Shown one piece after another: positions 48,885 to 56,773 of a stretch of 64,000 bases of DNA. How positions within the stretch are numbered: position 1 is the first letter of the stretch; each line of letters starts with the position of its first letter. The stretch spans positions 1-64,000 of the forward strand of contig CACJTT010000001.1 of the NCBI GenBank assembly GCA_902596365.1, written 5' to 3'. The position numbers and the translations under genes were made by a program. The notes under the pieces are model-generated. The model was given only the letters and a program-made list of their open reading frames with translations, made no database searches and was not told the origin of the DNA. The DNA is from an uncultured Alphaproteobacteria bacterium. Its GTDB lineage: Bacteria; Pseudomonadota; Alphaproteobacteria; HIMB59; GCA-002718135.

Positions 48885-50060
48885 ATGATTTTTTCTAAAA
48901 CAGAATACTTATCAAGATTATCAAAAGTTAAAAATGTAATGGATGAAAAAAATATGGATATAATTATCCTAACTGATCCATCTAATATGAATTATTTAAC
49001 AGGTTATGATGGCTGGTCTTTTTATGTTCCTCAAGGTGTGATTGTTTCTCTTGATAAAGATGAACCCATTTGGTTTGGAAGAAAACAAGACTCAAAAGGT
49101 GCAATGATAACAACTTATCTTAATCATGATAATATACTTGGTTACCCTGAACATTTAATTCAAGCCCCTCCAAAACATCCTTATGATTTTGTTGCTGATT
49201 TTATTAAAGAAAATAATTGGAGTAATAAAAATATCGGTGTCGAAATGGATAGTTATTATTACACAGCTGAAATTCATAATCGTTTGTTAACACAATGTTC
49301 TAATGCAAAATTTAAAAATGCTCATTTATTAGTAAATTGGATAAGGTATGTAAAATCAGATACAGAAATTTCATATATGAAAGAAGGTGCAAAATTAGTT
49401 GAAGCTGGTATGAAAACAGCCTTTGATGAAATAAAGCCAGATGTTAGACAAAGTACTGTTGCAGGTAAAATTCAAAATACACTTCTAGGTGGTAACCAAG
49501 AAATTGGTATAGGTGGTGAGTATGGAGGCTTAAATATAATTTTAGCAAGTGGCAAGTCTGCTTCTGCATCTCATTTGACACCAACAGATAAAAAATTCAA
49601 TAATAATGAAGGTACTATTATAGAATTGGGAGGAGTAAAACATAGATATCACTGTGCTTTATCAAGAACAGTATACATAGGTGAACCTGATAAAAAACTT
49701 GCAGATACTTTGAAAATTACCAATGAGGGAATTGAAAGAGCTATAGAAGCAACTAAACCAGGTAATACATGTCATGATGTGGCCATTGCATTTTGGGAAG
49801 TTTTAGAAAAGCATGGTGTTGAAAAAGAATCAAGAGCTGGTTATTCAATTGGTCTTGGTTATCCACCAGACTGGGGAGAGCATACATTAAGTATTCGAAA
49901 AAACGAAATGACAGTTTTAGAGCCTAATGTAACTTATCATCTAATGTGCGGAATGTGGATGGATACTTGGGGGTTAGAACTAAGTGAGAGTATCAGAGTT
50001 ACACAAGATGGTTGTGAATTATTTTGTAATTTTCCAAGAGATTTGCACATAGTAAAATAA
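48885..50060 (+). CDS. doeA: Ectoine hydrolase DoeA/EutD
   Basis: 391-aa M24-fold hydrolase that opens the ectoine ring to N-acetyl-2,4-diaminobutyrate. DPSNMNYLTGYDGWSFYVPQ (residues 31-50), the IIELGGVKHRYHCALSRTV segment with E247, H253 and R254, and GYSIGLGYPPDWGEHTLS are hallmarks of this clade. The prolidase metal ligands are missing, in agreement with the metal-independent mechanism reported for EutD. The gene is 17 kb from eutABC and 42 bp after soxG, so it may be co-transcribed with the sox genes. It is the strongest indicator of ectoine catabolism in the window. Confidence 0.92.
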   Translation: MIFSKTEYLSRLSKVKNVMDEKNMDIIILTDPSNMNYLTGYDGWSFYVPQGVIVSLDKDEPIWFGRKQDSKGAMITTYLNHDNILGYPEHLIQAPPKHPYDFVADFIKENNWSNKNIGVEMDSYYYTAEIHNRLLTQCSNAKFKNAHLLVNWIRYVKSDTEISYMKEGAKLVEAGMKTAFDEIKPDVRQSTVAGKIQNTLLGGNQEIGIGGEYGGLNIILASGKSASASHLTPTDKKFNNNEGTIIELGGVKHRYHCALSRTVYIGEPDKKLADTLKITNEGIERAIEATKPGNTCHDVAIAFWEVLEKHGVEKESRAGYSIGLGYPPDWGEHTLSIRKNEMTVLEPNVTYHLMCGMWMDTWGLELSESIRVTQDGCELFCNFPRDLHIVK

Positions 50061-50061
50061 A

Positions 50062-50742
50062 TTAATCATTAGCATCTCCTCCACCGGCACCTTTAGATCT
50101 AGATTCCTCAGATTCAGGTACATAAGATTTAAAAGCAAGTTCTGACATTTTATCCCAATTATTTTGATTTGGACTTAATCCCAAAGATAAATATTTTTTA
50201 GAGTCTATTAAATTAATATCTATACCTAATTTTTTATTTTTGTTGGGTGTATTCGATAAAATAATTTTAATAGAATTATTTATTTTTTTTTCAAATAATA
50301 TTTTATTTATTGAAATATTTTCTTTATTTACCAAACAAAGAATTTCATTATCATTTATTATTTTTCCATAAATATTTTTTTTTATATATCTACTAAGTAG
50401 TGGAATGAGAAATATTGGATCATAACAGTTGATTAAATTAAATTCATCTACATTGTTTGTATTAAATTTAGATACAATATAATCAATGACTCCAGGACCT
50501 GTAATTAAATTAGATTTATTATTTAAATCAATAATTCTATCATTTTTAAATAAATCTATTTTATAGTTATATTCCTTATCATTTGTTGCAATGAATGAAC
50601 AAAATAAATCTATGCCTTTAAGATTATATAATTCAAACCATGTTATTATATACGCAGCATCTTCATCAGCACCATATGGAAAACCTAGACTGGAAAATGC
50701 TCTTTGAGCATTTGTATATACTTCATAGTAAGAGTAACTCAC
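50062..50742 (-). CDS. Uncharacterised protein, DUF3726-like
   Basis: 226 aa, downstream partner of the 557-aa gene (3-nt gap). The N terminus (YYEVYTNAQRAFSSLGFPYG then ADEDAAYIITWFELYNLKG) resembles the start of DUF3726 proteins as I remember them. The middle is rich in Ile, Asn and Lys with no motif I know. The C terminus ends in a glycine-rich tail, KGAGGGDAND. No signal peptide or membrane segment is seen, so it is probably cytosolic. It is convergent with doeA, with a one-base gap. Function unknown. Confidence 0.7.
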   Translation of the reverse strand: MSYSYYEVYTNAQRAFSSLGFPYGADEDAAYIITWFELYNLKGIDLFCSFIATNDKEYNYKIDLFKNDRIIDLNNKSNLITGPGVIDYIVSKFNTNNVDEFNLINCYDPIFLIPLLSRYIKKNIYGKIINDNEILCLVNKENISINKILFEKKINNSIKIILSNTPNKNKKLGIDINLIDSKKYLSLGLSPNQNNWDKMSELAFKSYVPESEESRSKGAGGGDAND

Positions 50743-50745
50743 AAA

Positions 50746-52419
50746 TTAATTATATGAATTCATTGTAGCAAAACCCCAACTATCAACGTTTTCATTATTT
50801 AAATCTGATAGAAAAGGCGCTCCTGAAAAAAAACTCACACGCAGCCATCTATCTGATTTTGGATCATACCTGTTAGCCCCAAAAAAAGATAATTTAAATC
50901 TTAGCATGTTTATCGGCATAGTATTTTTCCCAAGAATATTGTCTTTAACTTCTGCAAAAGGATATTTTGTAAGAGATTGAATTCTTCTTATAATTCCTCT
51001 AAATTTTGGATTGAATAATAAATATTCTGCAACAGACAAATCAAGATTTTCTTTTTGTAATTTTGCATATAAATTATTAACCATTTTTGCAACACCAAGA
51101 TTTTGCTCTAACTCACTGCCATCTTCATTATATCTTTCCCCTAATCTTGGCTCAAGTTTTGCAGCAGAAATATACCAAAACAAAAAATTATTATCTTTTT
51201 TTGCAAAATCAACTTTTAAGGCCCAACTATAATTATTTTCAATCTCACTTTTTAATTCTTTTAATGTTTGCGTCTCATTAATTTCCATTAATTCAGTATC
51301 TGACATGTCTTCAGCAAAAACTTCAGAATCTTCAGGATATAATTCCAAAAGCTGAACTCTAGCAATCTCCTGAGTATCATCATTTAGATTTTTACTTGTA
51401 TAATTTATTAAATCTATCCAATGTACATAATTATATTTTTTATTTTTGAAATTTTTAATATGATTGATAAATTTTTTTAAATCTTCAAGAGTTTTTGCAT
51501 TTTTTTTAATTTGATATTCATCAAATGTTGTCACTTCTTTTAAATAAATAAGAGCTTTTTCAAGTAATTTTGAATAATTAGAAAGTTTTATGGGATCTAT
51601 ATTTTTATTTACTACTTGATTCAAAGATTTAGTGTATTGATTCATCCATTTGTTGATTAATTTTGGATGTTTAATAATAAAAGGTGCCATTCCTAAGCCA
51701 GTTGAATTCCCAATACCAAGATGTTGCTTGATTGTATTTTGAAGTTTTACTGCTTTATTAGGATTTTTTTTTCTTGCTACATGCTCAACTAAATCAACGC
51801 TAAATTCTCTAATGATGTATACTGCAAGCATTTCTGCTCTAAAAGGTTGATTAAAATCAGTCGTCTCTTTTGTGTTAGTAAAATCTGATAAGCCAAATTT
51901 CCCACTTCCATAAACAGCTGTGGTTCGCAAAAGATAACCAACTTTATTGATTTCATTTATGTCAGGTTGTGTACCTTTAGATAAACAACTTACGACATAT
52001 TCAAATAAACGAACACTTTTATTTGCTCTGCTTAAAATTAATTCTTTTGACGAATTACGACCTGATTCTTGTAATGGTACATTTTTTCTTAATCTACTCA
52101 CGTCATCATTATTCAATTTTCCACTGATCAATGAGTAGGCGGTATCCCATTTTTCTGCGATCACTCTATCACTTCTATCTGAACTATCTAGATGTTGTGA
52201 AAAACAAACTAAGGAGTAGGTATTATTATTTATTACAATTTCATAAATTACTGTTCCATAACCGTCGTCATCTAGATCAAACGTTGATTTTGAAATTTTC
52301 CAATTATCAAATAATAACCTTCTAAGCATACTTCTAGAAAAGCTTAATCTGGAAGGATATCTGGACCCCATTTTATCTAGAGTCATAATATCTGATGAAA
52401 TTATGTTTTGTTGTAACAT
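50746..52419 (-). CDS. Uncharacterised conserved-looking protein (557 aa)
   Basis: No domain I can name. It is a soluble protein without signal peptide. Stretches that look constrained are GSRYPSRLSFSRSMLRRL (N terminus), DDDGYGTVIYE, LILSRANKSVRLFEYVV, TTAVYGSGKFGLSDF, PFRAEMLAVYIIREFSVDLV and GIGNSTGLGMAPFI. The C terminus carries MLRFKLSFFGANRYDPKSD. The motif density suggests an enzyme or a ligand-binding protein rather than a scaffold. It is the first gene of a two-gene minus-strand unit, divergent from the M19-type hydrolase across 57 bp, so the three may share a promoter region and a pathway. Confidence 0.75.
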   Translation of the reverse strand: MLQQNIISSDIMTLDKMGSRYPSRLSFSRSMLRRLLFDNWKISKSTFDLDDDGYGTVIYEIVINNNTYSLVCFSQHLDSSDRSDRVIAEKWDTAYSLISGKLNNDDVSRLRKNVPLQESGRNSSKELILSRANKSVRLFEYVVSCLSKGTQPDINEINKVGYLLRTTAVYGSGKFGLSDFTNTKETTDFNQPFRAEMLAVYIIREFSVDLVEHVARKKNPNKAVKLQNTIKQHLGIGNSTGLGMAPFIIKHPKLINKWMNQYTKSLNQVVNKNIDPIKLSNYSKLLEKALIYLKEVTTFDEYQIKKNAKTLEDLKKFINHIKNFKNKKYNYVHWIDLINYTSKNLNDDTQEIARVQLLELYPEDSEVFAEDMSDTELMEINETQTLKELKSEIENNYSWALKVDFAKKDNNFLFWYISAAKLEPRLGERYNEDGSELEQNLGVAKMVNNLYAKLQKENLDLSVAEYLLFNPKFRGIIRRIQSLTKYPFAEVKDNILGKNTMPINMLRFKLSFFGANRYDPKSDRWLRVSFFSGAPFLSDLNNENVDSWGFATMNSYN

Positions 52420-52476
52420 TTAGGAATATATATAGTGGATTATTATCTTTTTCACTATTAGAAGTTAATTAAAAAA

Positions 52477-53454
52477 ATGGATATTGATAATATACTCATA
52501 GATGGTCTTGAATATGTAAACTGGAATAGAGACTTGTTTGAAAAGGCTCATGCTGGAGGTTTAACAGCAATTCATGCAACTCTAGTATATTGGGAGGATA
52601 CCAAAGAGTCTTTTGAAAAAATAGATTATTGGGACAATCTTATACAATCTAATAGTGATATCTTAACCCATGTTAGAAAATCTGAAGATATTTTTGAAGC
52701 TAAAAAATCAAATAAAATTGGAATAATTTATGGTTTTCAAAATTCAGCACCAATAGCAAATGATATATTTTTTGTTGAAAAATTTTATTCACGAGGCCTT
52801 CGTTTTATGCAACTGACATACAACAATCAGACTCCTTTAGCTGGTGGATGCTTTGAAAAAAATGACTCTGGCGTATCACGTTTTGGAGAAATGGTGATTG
52901 AAGAGATGAATCGTCTTGGAATGATTGTGGACTTAAGTCATGCAGGAAAAAAAACATGTTTAGACGCAATAAATTTTTCAACAAAACCTGTAGCAATATC
53001 TCATGCTAATCCAGCATTTTTTCATAAATCAATTAGAAACATAGATGATGAAGTTTTGAAAAAATTATCAAATAAAAATGGATTTATAGGCCTAAGCTTA
53101 TATCCATATCATTTAAAAAATCATGGAGATTGCAAACTAGAAGAATTTTGTGAAATGATTAAACAGTTAGTAAATATGATTGGAGAAGATAATATTGGTA
53201 TAGGATCTGATCTATGTGTCAATTGGCCAGATAGTGTAGTAATGTGGATGCGAAATGGAAAATGGACAAAAAAAATTGATTATGGAGAGTCTAAAGATAA
53301 AAACGTTAGTTGGCCTAAACCAGTATCATGGTATTCAAAACCTGAAGACTTATCAAGTTTTCTATCAGGAATGATTTCAAATGGTATTAGCGAAAAAATA
53401 GCATACAAAATAGCTGGAAAAAACTGGCTTAACTTTATGATCAATCATTTTTAA
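52477..53454 (+). CDS. Variant membrane dipeptidase-family (M19) amidohydrolase
   Basis: 325 aa, TIM-barrel metal hydrolase related to renal dipeptidase, without signal peptide. The metal histidines H155 (VDLSHAG) and H176 (AISHANP) and the late aspartate in IGIGSDLC remain. The usual N-terminal DGHxD is DGLEY (residues 9-13), and the bridging glutamate of the EGG motif is replaced in YGFQNSAP (Q88). One of the two metal sites is therefore probably missing, and ordinary dipeptidase activity is doubtful. It is divergent from the 557/226-aa pair and shares a TTAA stop with the EamA gene. Confidence 0.8.
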   Translation: MDIDNILIDGLEYVNWNRDLFEKAHAGGLTAIHATLVYWEDTKESFEKIDYWDNLIQSNSDILTHVRKSEDIFEAKKSNKIGIIYGFQNSAPIANDIFFVEKFYSRGLRFMQLTYNNQTPLAGGCFEKNDSGVSRFGEMVIEEMNRLGMIVDLSHAGKKTCLDAINFSTKPVAISHANPAFFHKSIRNIDDEVLKKLSNKNGFIGLSLYPYHLKNHGDCKLEEFCEMIKQLVNMIGEDNIGIGSDLCVNWPDSVVMWMRNGKWTKKIDYGESKDKNVSWPKPVSWYSKPEDLSSFLSGMISNGISEKIAYKIAGKNWLNFMINHF

Positions 53455-54314
53455 TTTTTTCTTGTTACAAAAGTTGAAGCTGCAAGGCTGATCAAAACAA
53501 TGGCAGTTCCTAATAATTGGATAGAAGTTAATTTTTCATTGAGAATCAAAACTGCTCCAAATATTCCAGTGATTGGTTCTAAATACAAGAATAATGCAGT
53601 ATTAGTTTGCCCTATTCTAGGTATTGCTAATAACTGAAGAAAGAGTGCGATTGCATAAGAGCAAGATGGAATTAACAAAATTAAAAAGGCATTAAGACTT
53701 ACATCAGTGTCTACTTTATAGAATAAACTTAATATTATAAAAAAGAAAATTGTATTAAAAAAATTAATAAAAATATTGATTTGTATAGGTGAAATATTTT
53801 TTTTTGACATAGTTTGATTGGTTACAATCATTATCGATGCTCCTAATGATGCAATCAAAGCAAAAATTATACCTTGAATTTTTAAATCCTCAGTCGACGG
53901 ACTTAGGGCTAAAAATAAACCAATAAAAGTAGTTAAGAATAAAAATTTAATAATATTTTTTATTTTTTCTTTTGTTATAAATATAGAAATTGCCAAAACT
54001 ATAATAGGGTAGGTGCAAAATATAATTATAGTCAAGCTTACGTTAATGTAAGTAACAGATGTTAGTAAGCCTGTTGTAAGCATTATAGAAGCAATGGTAA
54101 TTAAAAAAAAATAGATAAAATTTTTTTTATATGTAGATATTAAATTTTGCTGTCTTGGAATAAGTGGCGACACAATTAATAAAGCTACAATATATCGTAA
54201 GAAAATTGCAAGACCTACTCCAGCACCAAGATTATAGGCAGTTTTAGTTACTGGGCCAATAATTCCAAAAAATACTCCTGCTGCTAAAGCAAATATTATT
54301 CCTAAAATATTCAT
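53451..54314 (-). CDS. EamA-family (DMT) transporter
   Basis: 287-aa inner-membrane protein with about ten hydrophobic helices and two EamA repeats. The first begins GIIFALAAGVFFGIIGPVTK and the second starts near residue 150; it ends GTAIVLISLAAS. Relatives export amino acids or other metabolites; the substrate is not predictable. It is divergent from the ABC ATPase gene (76-bp gap). Confidence 0.87.
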   Translation of the reverse strand: MNILGIIFALAAGVFFGIIGPVTKTAYNLGAGVGLAIFLRYIVALLIVSPLIPRQQNLISTYKKNFIYFFLITIASIMLTTGLLTSVTYINVSLTIIIFCTYPIIVLAISIFITKEKIKNIIKFLFLTTFIGLFLALSPSTEDLKIQGIIFALIASLGASIMIVTNQTMSKKNISPIQINIFINFFNTIFFFIILSLFYKVDTDVSLNAFLILLIPSCSYAIALFLQLLAIPRIGQTNTALFLYLEPITGIFGAVLILNEKLTSIQLLGTAIVLISLAASTFVTRKN

Positions 54315-54390
54315 ATTATATTAATTTTTTTTTGACTATTGCTCTTATGACAGGTATTCACTCTACAACAACTAAAAAGTAATCAAATAA

Positions 54391-55488
54391 ATGAATTCAG
54401 TAAAAGAAAAAACCTTTGTAAAATTTGAGAAAATTGACAAAAGTTATGATGGTGAAGTTCTAGTAGTTAAAAACTTAAATTTAGATATTGCTAAAGGTGA
54501 ATTTGTAACAATGCTCGGCCCTTCAGGTTCAGGTAAAACGACAACACTTATGATGCTTGCGGGTTTTGAAACCCCTACAAATGGAGAAATCTATCTTGAT
54601 GGAATGCCGATTAGCAAAATTCCTCCTTATGAAAGAGAGATAGGTATGGTTTTTCAAAATTATGCTCTCTTTCCACATATGACAGTTCAAGAAAATTTAG
54701 CATTTCCACTTGAAGTTAGAAAAATGTCGAAAGCAGAAACAAAAGAAAAAGTTCAAAAAGCTCTTGATATGGTTGAACTTGGTGAATTTGGAACGCGTTT
54801 TCCTGCGCAACTATCAGGAGGGCAACAACAAAGAGTTGCACTTGCTAGAGCACTAGTATTTGAGCCAAGACTTGTCTTAATGGATGAACCTCTTGGGGCA
54901 TTAGATAAAAATCTTAGAGAACAAATGCAATATGAGATTAAACATATCCATGACAGAATAGGTATTACTGTTGTTTATGTAACTCATGATCAAAGTGAAG
55001 CTCTAACAATGTCAAATAGAATTGCTGTTTTTAATGATGGCTTAGTTCAACAATTATCAACACCAGATATATTATATGAAAAACCTGAAAACTCTTTTGT
55101 TGCACAGTTTATTGGTGAGAATAATAGAATGACTGGAACAATAAAAAGTATGGAAAATAATTATTGTTCTGTAGAACTCGAAAATGGTGCTGGTACTGTA
55201 AAGGCGTTAAAAGTTAATGTTGGCGAAGTTGGAGAAAAAACTCAACTATCCGTTAGACCAGAAAGGGTATCTTTAGGGTCTGAGGGAAATGGAGAAAATG
55301 TTTTCACTGGAAAGGTTGAAGAACTTATTTATTTAGGTGATCATATCAGAGTTAGACTTGATGTTTGTGGTAATAATGAGTTTATTGTTAAGGTGCCTAA
55401 TGAGGGCTCTTTTGATTATAATGAGGGTGACTCTATTAAATTAAATTGGAATCCCAACGATATTAGAGCTTTAGATCTCCCAAATTAG
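54391..55488 (+). CDS. ABC importer ATPase, PotA/opine type
   Basis: 365-aa ATPase with a C-terminal TOBE domain, typical of polyamine/opine/2-aminoethylphosphonate importers. Walker A GPSGSGKT lies at residues 43-50, the Q-loop in VFQNYALFPHMTVQENL, the signature in QLSGGQQQRVALARAL, Walker B in LVLMDEPLGALD, and VTHDQSEALTMS includes the switch His. The TOBE part begins around residue 275 (KTQLSVRPERVSLG). Genes for binding protein and two permeases follow. Confidence 0.9.
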   Translation: MNSVKEKTFVKFEKIDKSYDGEVLVVKNLNLDIAKGEFVTMLGPSGSGKTTTLMMLAGFETPTNGEIYLDGMPISKIPPYEREIGMVFQNYALFPHMTVQENLAFPLEVRKMSKAETKEKVQKALDMVELGEFGTRFPAQLSGGQQQRVALARALVFEPRLVLMDEPLGALDKNLREQMQYEIKHIHDRIGITVVYVTHDQSEALTMSNRIAVFNDGLVQQLSTPDILYEKPENSFVAQFIGENNRMTGTIKSMENNYCSVELENGAGTVKALKVNVGEVGEKTQLSVRPERVSLGSEGNGENVFTGKVEELIYLGDHIRVRLDVCGNNEFIVKVPNEGSFDYNEGDSIKLNWNPNDIRALDLPN

Positions 55489-55567
55489 TAATTCTCACCA
55501 TTTTCTGCGGTATTTTTGCCCTTTTTTTTAATTTTTCTACATGTTATTAGAACTTTATATATCGACA

Positions 55568-55573
55568 TATAAT
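55568..55573 (+). promoter_or_regulatory. Candidate -10 box for the PotD-type binding-protein gene
   Basis: A perfect TATAAT 36 bp before the ATG in the 120-bp gap after the ATPase gene. No good -35 is visible 16-18 bp upstream (TTATTA-like only), so this may be chance in A+T-rich DNA. Confidence 0.3.
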
Positions 55574-55608
55574 CTTAAGATTAATTAATTTAAAACAGGA
55601 GGAAACGT

Positions 55609-56712
55609 ATGTCAAAATTACTTAAAGTTTTCTTAATAGCGTCTTTCGCTGTTGCATCTTTTTCTGCAAAAGCAGTTACAGTTGCATCATGGGGTGGTGC
55701 TTATACAGAAAGTCAACAAAAAGCATATGCTGATACTTACACAGATCCGAGCTCAATTCAGTTTGAGAACTATAACGGTGGTCTTGGTGAAGTAAGAGCA
55801 CAGGTTGAAAGTGGCAGTGTTACTTGGGACCTAGTAGATGCACTACCAGGTGATGCAATCACTGGTTGTGATGAAGGTTTGTTTGAAGACATAACTACTG
55901 AAATTGCTGATTTATCAACTCCAGGACCTGACGGTGAGTCAATGTTAGAAGATATGGAAAACAATGGTCTTGAATACCACTCTGGTTGGGATTGTTGTGT
56001 TCCACAAATTTTCTGGACGTATGTAGTATTCTACGATCCTGATGCTTTCCCTGGTGATAAACCATCTAGCATGGCTGATTTCTTTGATGTGGAAAAATTT
56101 CCAGGTAAAAGAGGAGTTCACACATGGGCTACAGGTATTGTTGAAAAAGCTATGGTGGCTGACGGTGTAAAACCAAGTGCAGTTCCAACGGTTTTAAGAG
56201 ACCAAACTGGTGCGCTTGATAGAGCATTTGCAAAATTAGACACAATTAAAGATCATATTGTATTCTGGTCTTCAGGAGCTAAACCACTAGAATTAGTTAA
56301 AAGTGGAGAAGTTGTAATGTCTATTGCTTATAATGGTCGAGTAGGTGCTGCTAATCTTGCAGAAGGTGAAAATTTTGAATATATTTGGGAAGGTCAAGTT
56401 TTAGACCAAGAATATTTATGTTTAGTGGCTGGCGCTCCAAATAGAGATGCAGCTATTGATTTCATGATGCATGCTTCAACTCCAGAAGCTCAAGCTGAAC
56501 AAGCTAAATATATTACTTATGGACCTATGAGAGCGTCTGGTATTCCAATCATCCAAGCGGGTGAGCCTTGGGGACCAGGTGGTGTAGATATTATGCCTCA
56601 TATGCCTAACACGCCTGAGCGTTTGAAAGTTTCTATCGTAAGTGATCCACAATGGTGGTCTGATAACGGTGCAGAAATTAACGAGCGTTATTCAGCTTGG
56701 ATGGGTAACTAA
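55609..56712 (+). CDS. ABC importer binding protein, PotD type
   Basis: 367-aa periplasmic binding protein with a Sec signal peptide ending SAKA (about residue 22). VASWGGAYTESQQKAYADTY is the family opening; YNGGLGEVRAQVESG and GEWVMSIAYNGRV-like sequence (here GEVVMSIAYNGRV) form the ligand-binding core. Several cysteines (GCDEG, WDCCVPQ, YLCLVAG) could form disulphides. Ligands of this group include polyamines, opines and small quaternary amines; none can be chosen. An AGGAGG Shine-Dalgarno precedes the ATG, and an intrinsic terminator follows the stop. Confidence 0.88.
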   Translation: MSKLLKVFLIASFAVASFSAKAVTVASWGGAYTESQQKAYADTYTDPSSIQFENYNGGLGEVRAQVESGSVTWDLVDALPGDAITGCDEGLFEDITTEIADLSTPGPDGESMLEDMENNGLEYHSGWDCCVPQIFWTYVVFYDPDAFPGDKPSSMADFFDVEKFPGKRGVHTWATGIVEKAMVADGVKPSAVPTVLRDQTGALDRAFAKLDTIKDHIVFWSSGAKPLELVKSGEVVMSIAYNGRVGAANLAEGENFEYIWEGQVLDQEYLCLVAGAPNRDAAIDFMMHASTPEAQAEQAKYITYGPMRASGIPIIQAGEPWGPGGVDIMPHMPNTPERLKVSIVSDPQWWSDNGAEINERYSAWMGN

Positions 56713-56743
56713 GCTTGATAAAGTAACTAAATTAATTTAATTT

Positions 56744-56769
56744 AAAGGCGAGATTTATCTCGCCTTTTT
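56744..56769 (+). terminator. Intrinsic terminator/attenuator between binding protein and permease
   Basis: 10-bp perfect stem AAAGGCGAGA/TCTCGCCTTT (56744-56753 with 56758-56767), 4-nt loop TTTA, then a T-rich tail. It lies between the binding-protein stop and the permease start, the same layout as ehuB-ehuC. Confidence 0.9.
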
Positions 56770-56773
56770 ATTT

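Noticed and set aside
55501-55530. Terminator after the PotA-type ATPase gene
   Set aside because: A T-rich run follows, but the preceding sequence forms only a 2-3 bp stem, too weak to call.
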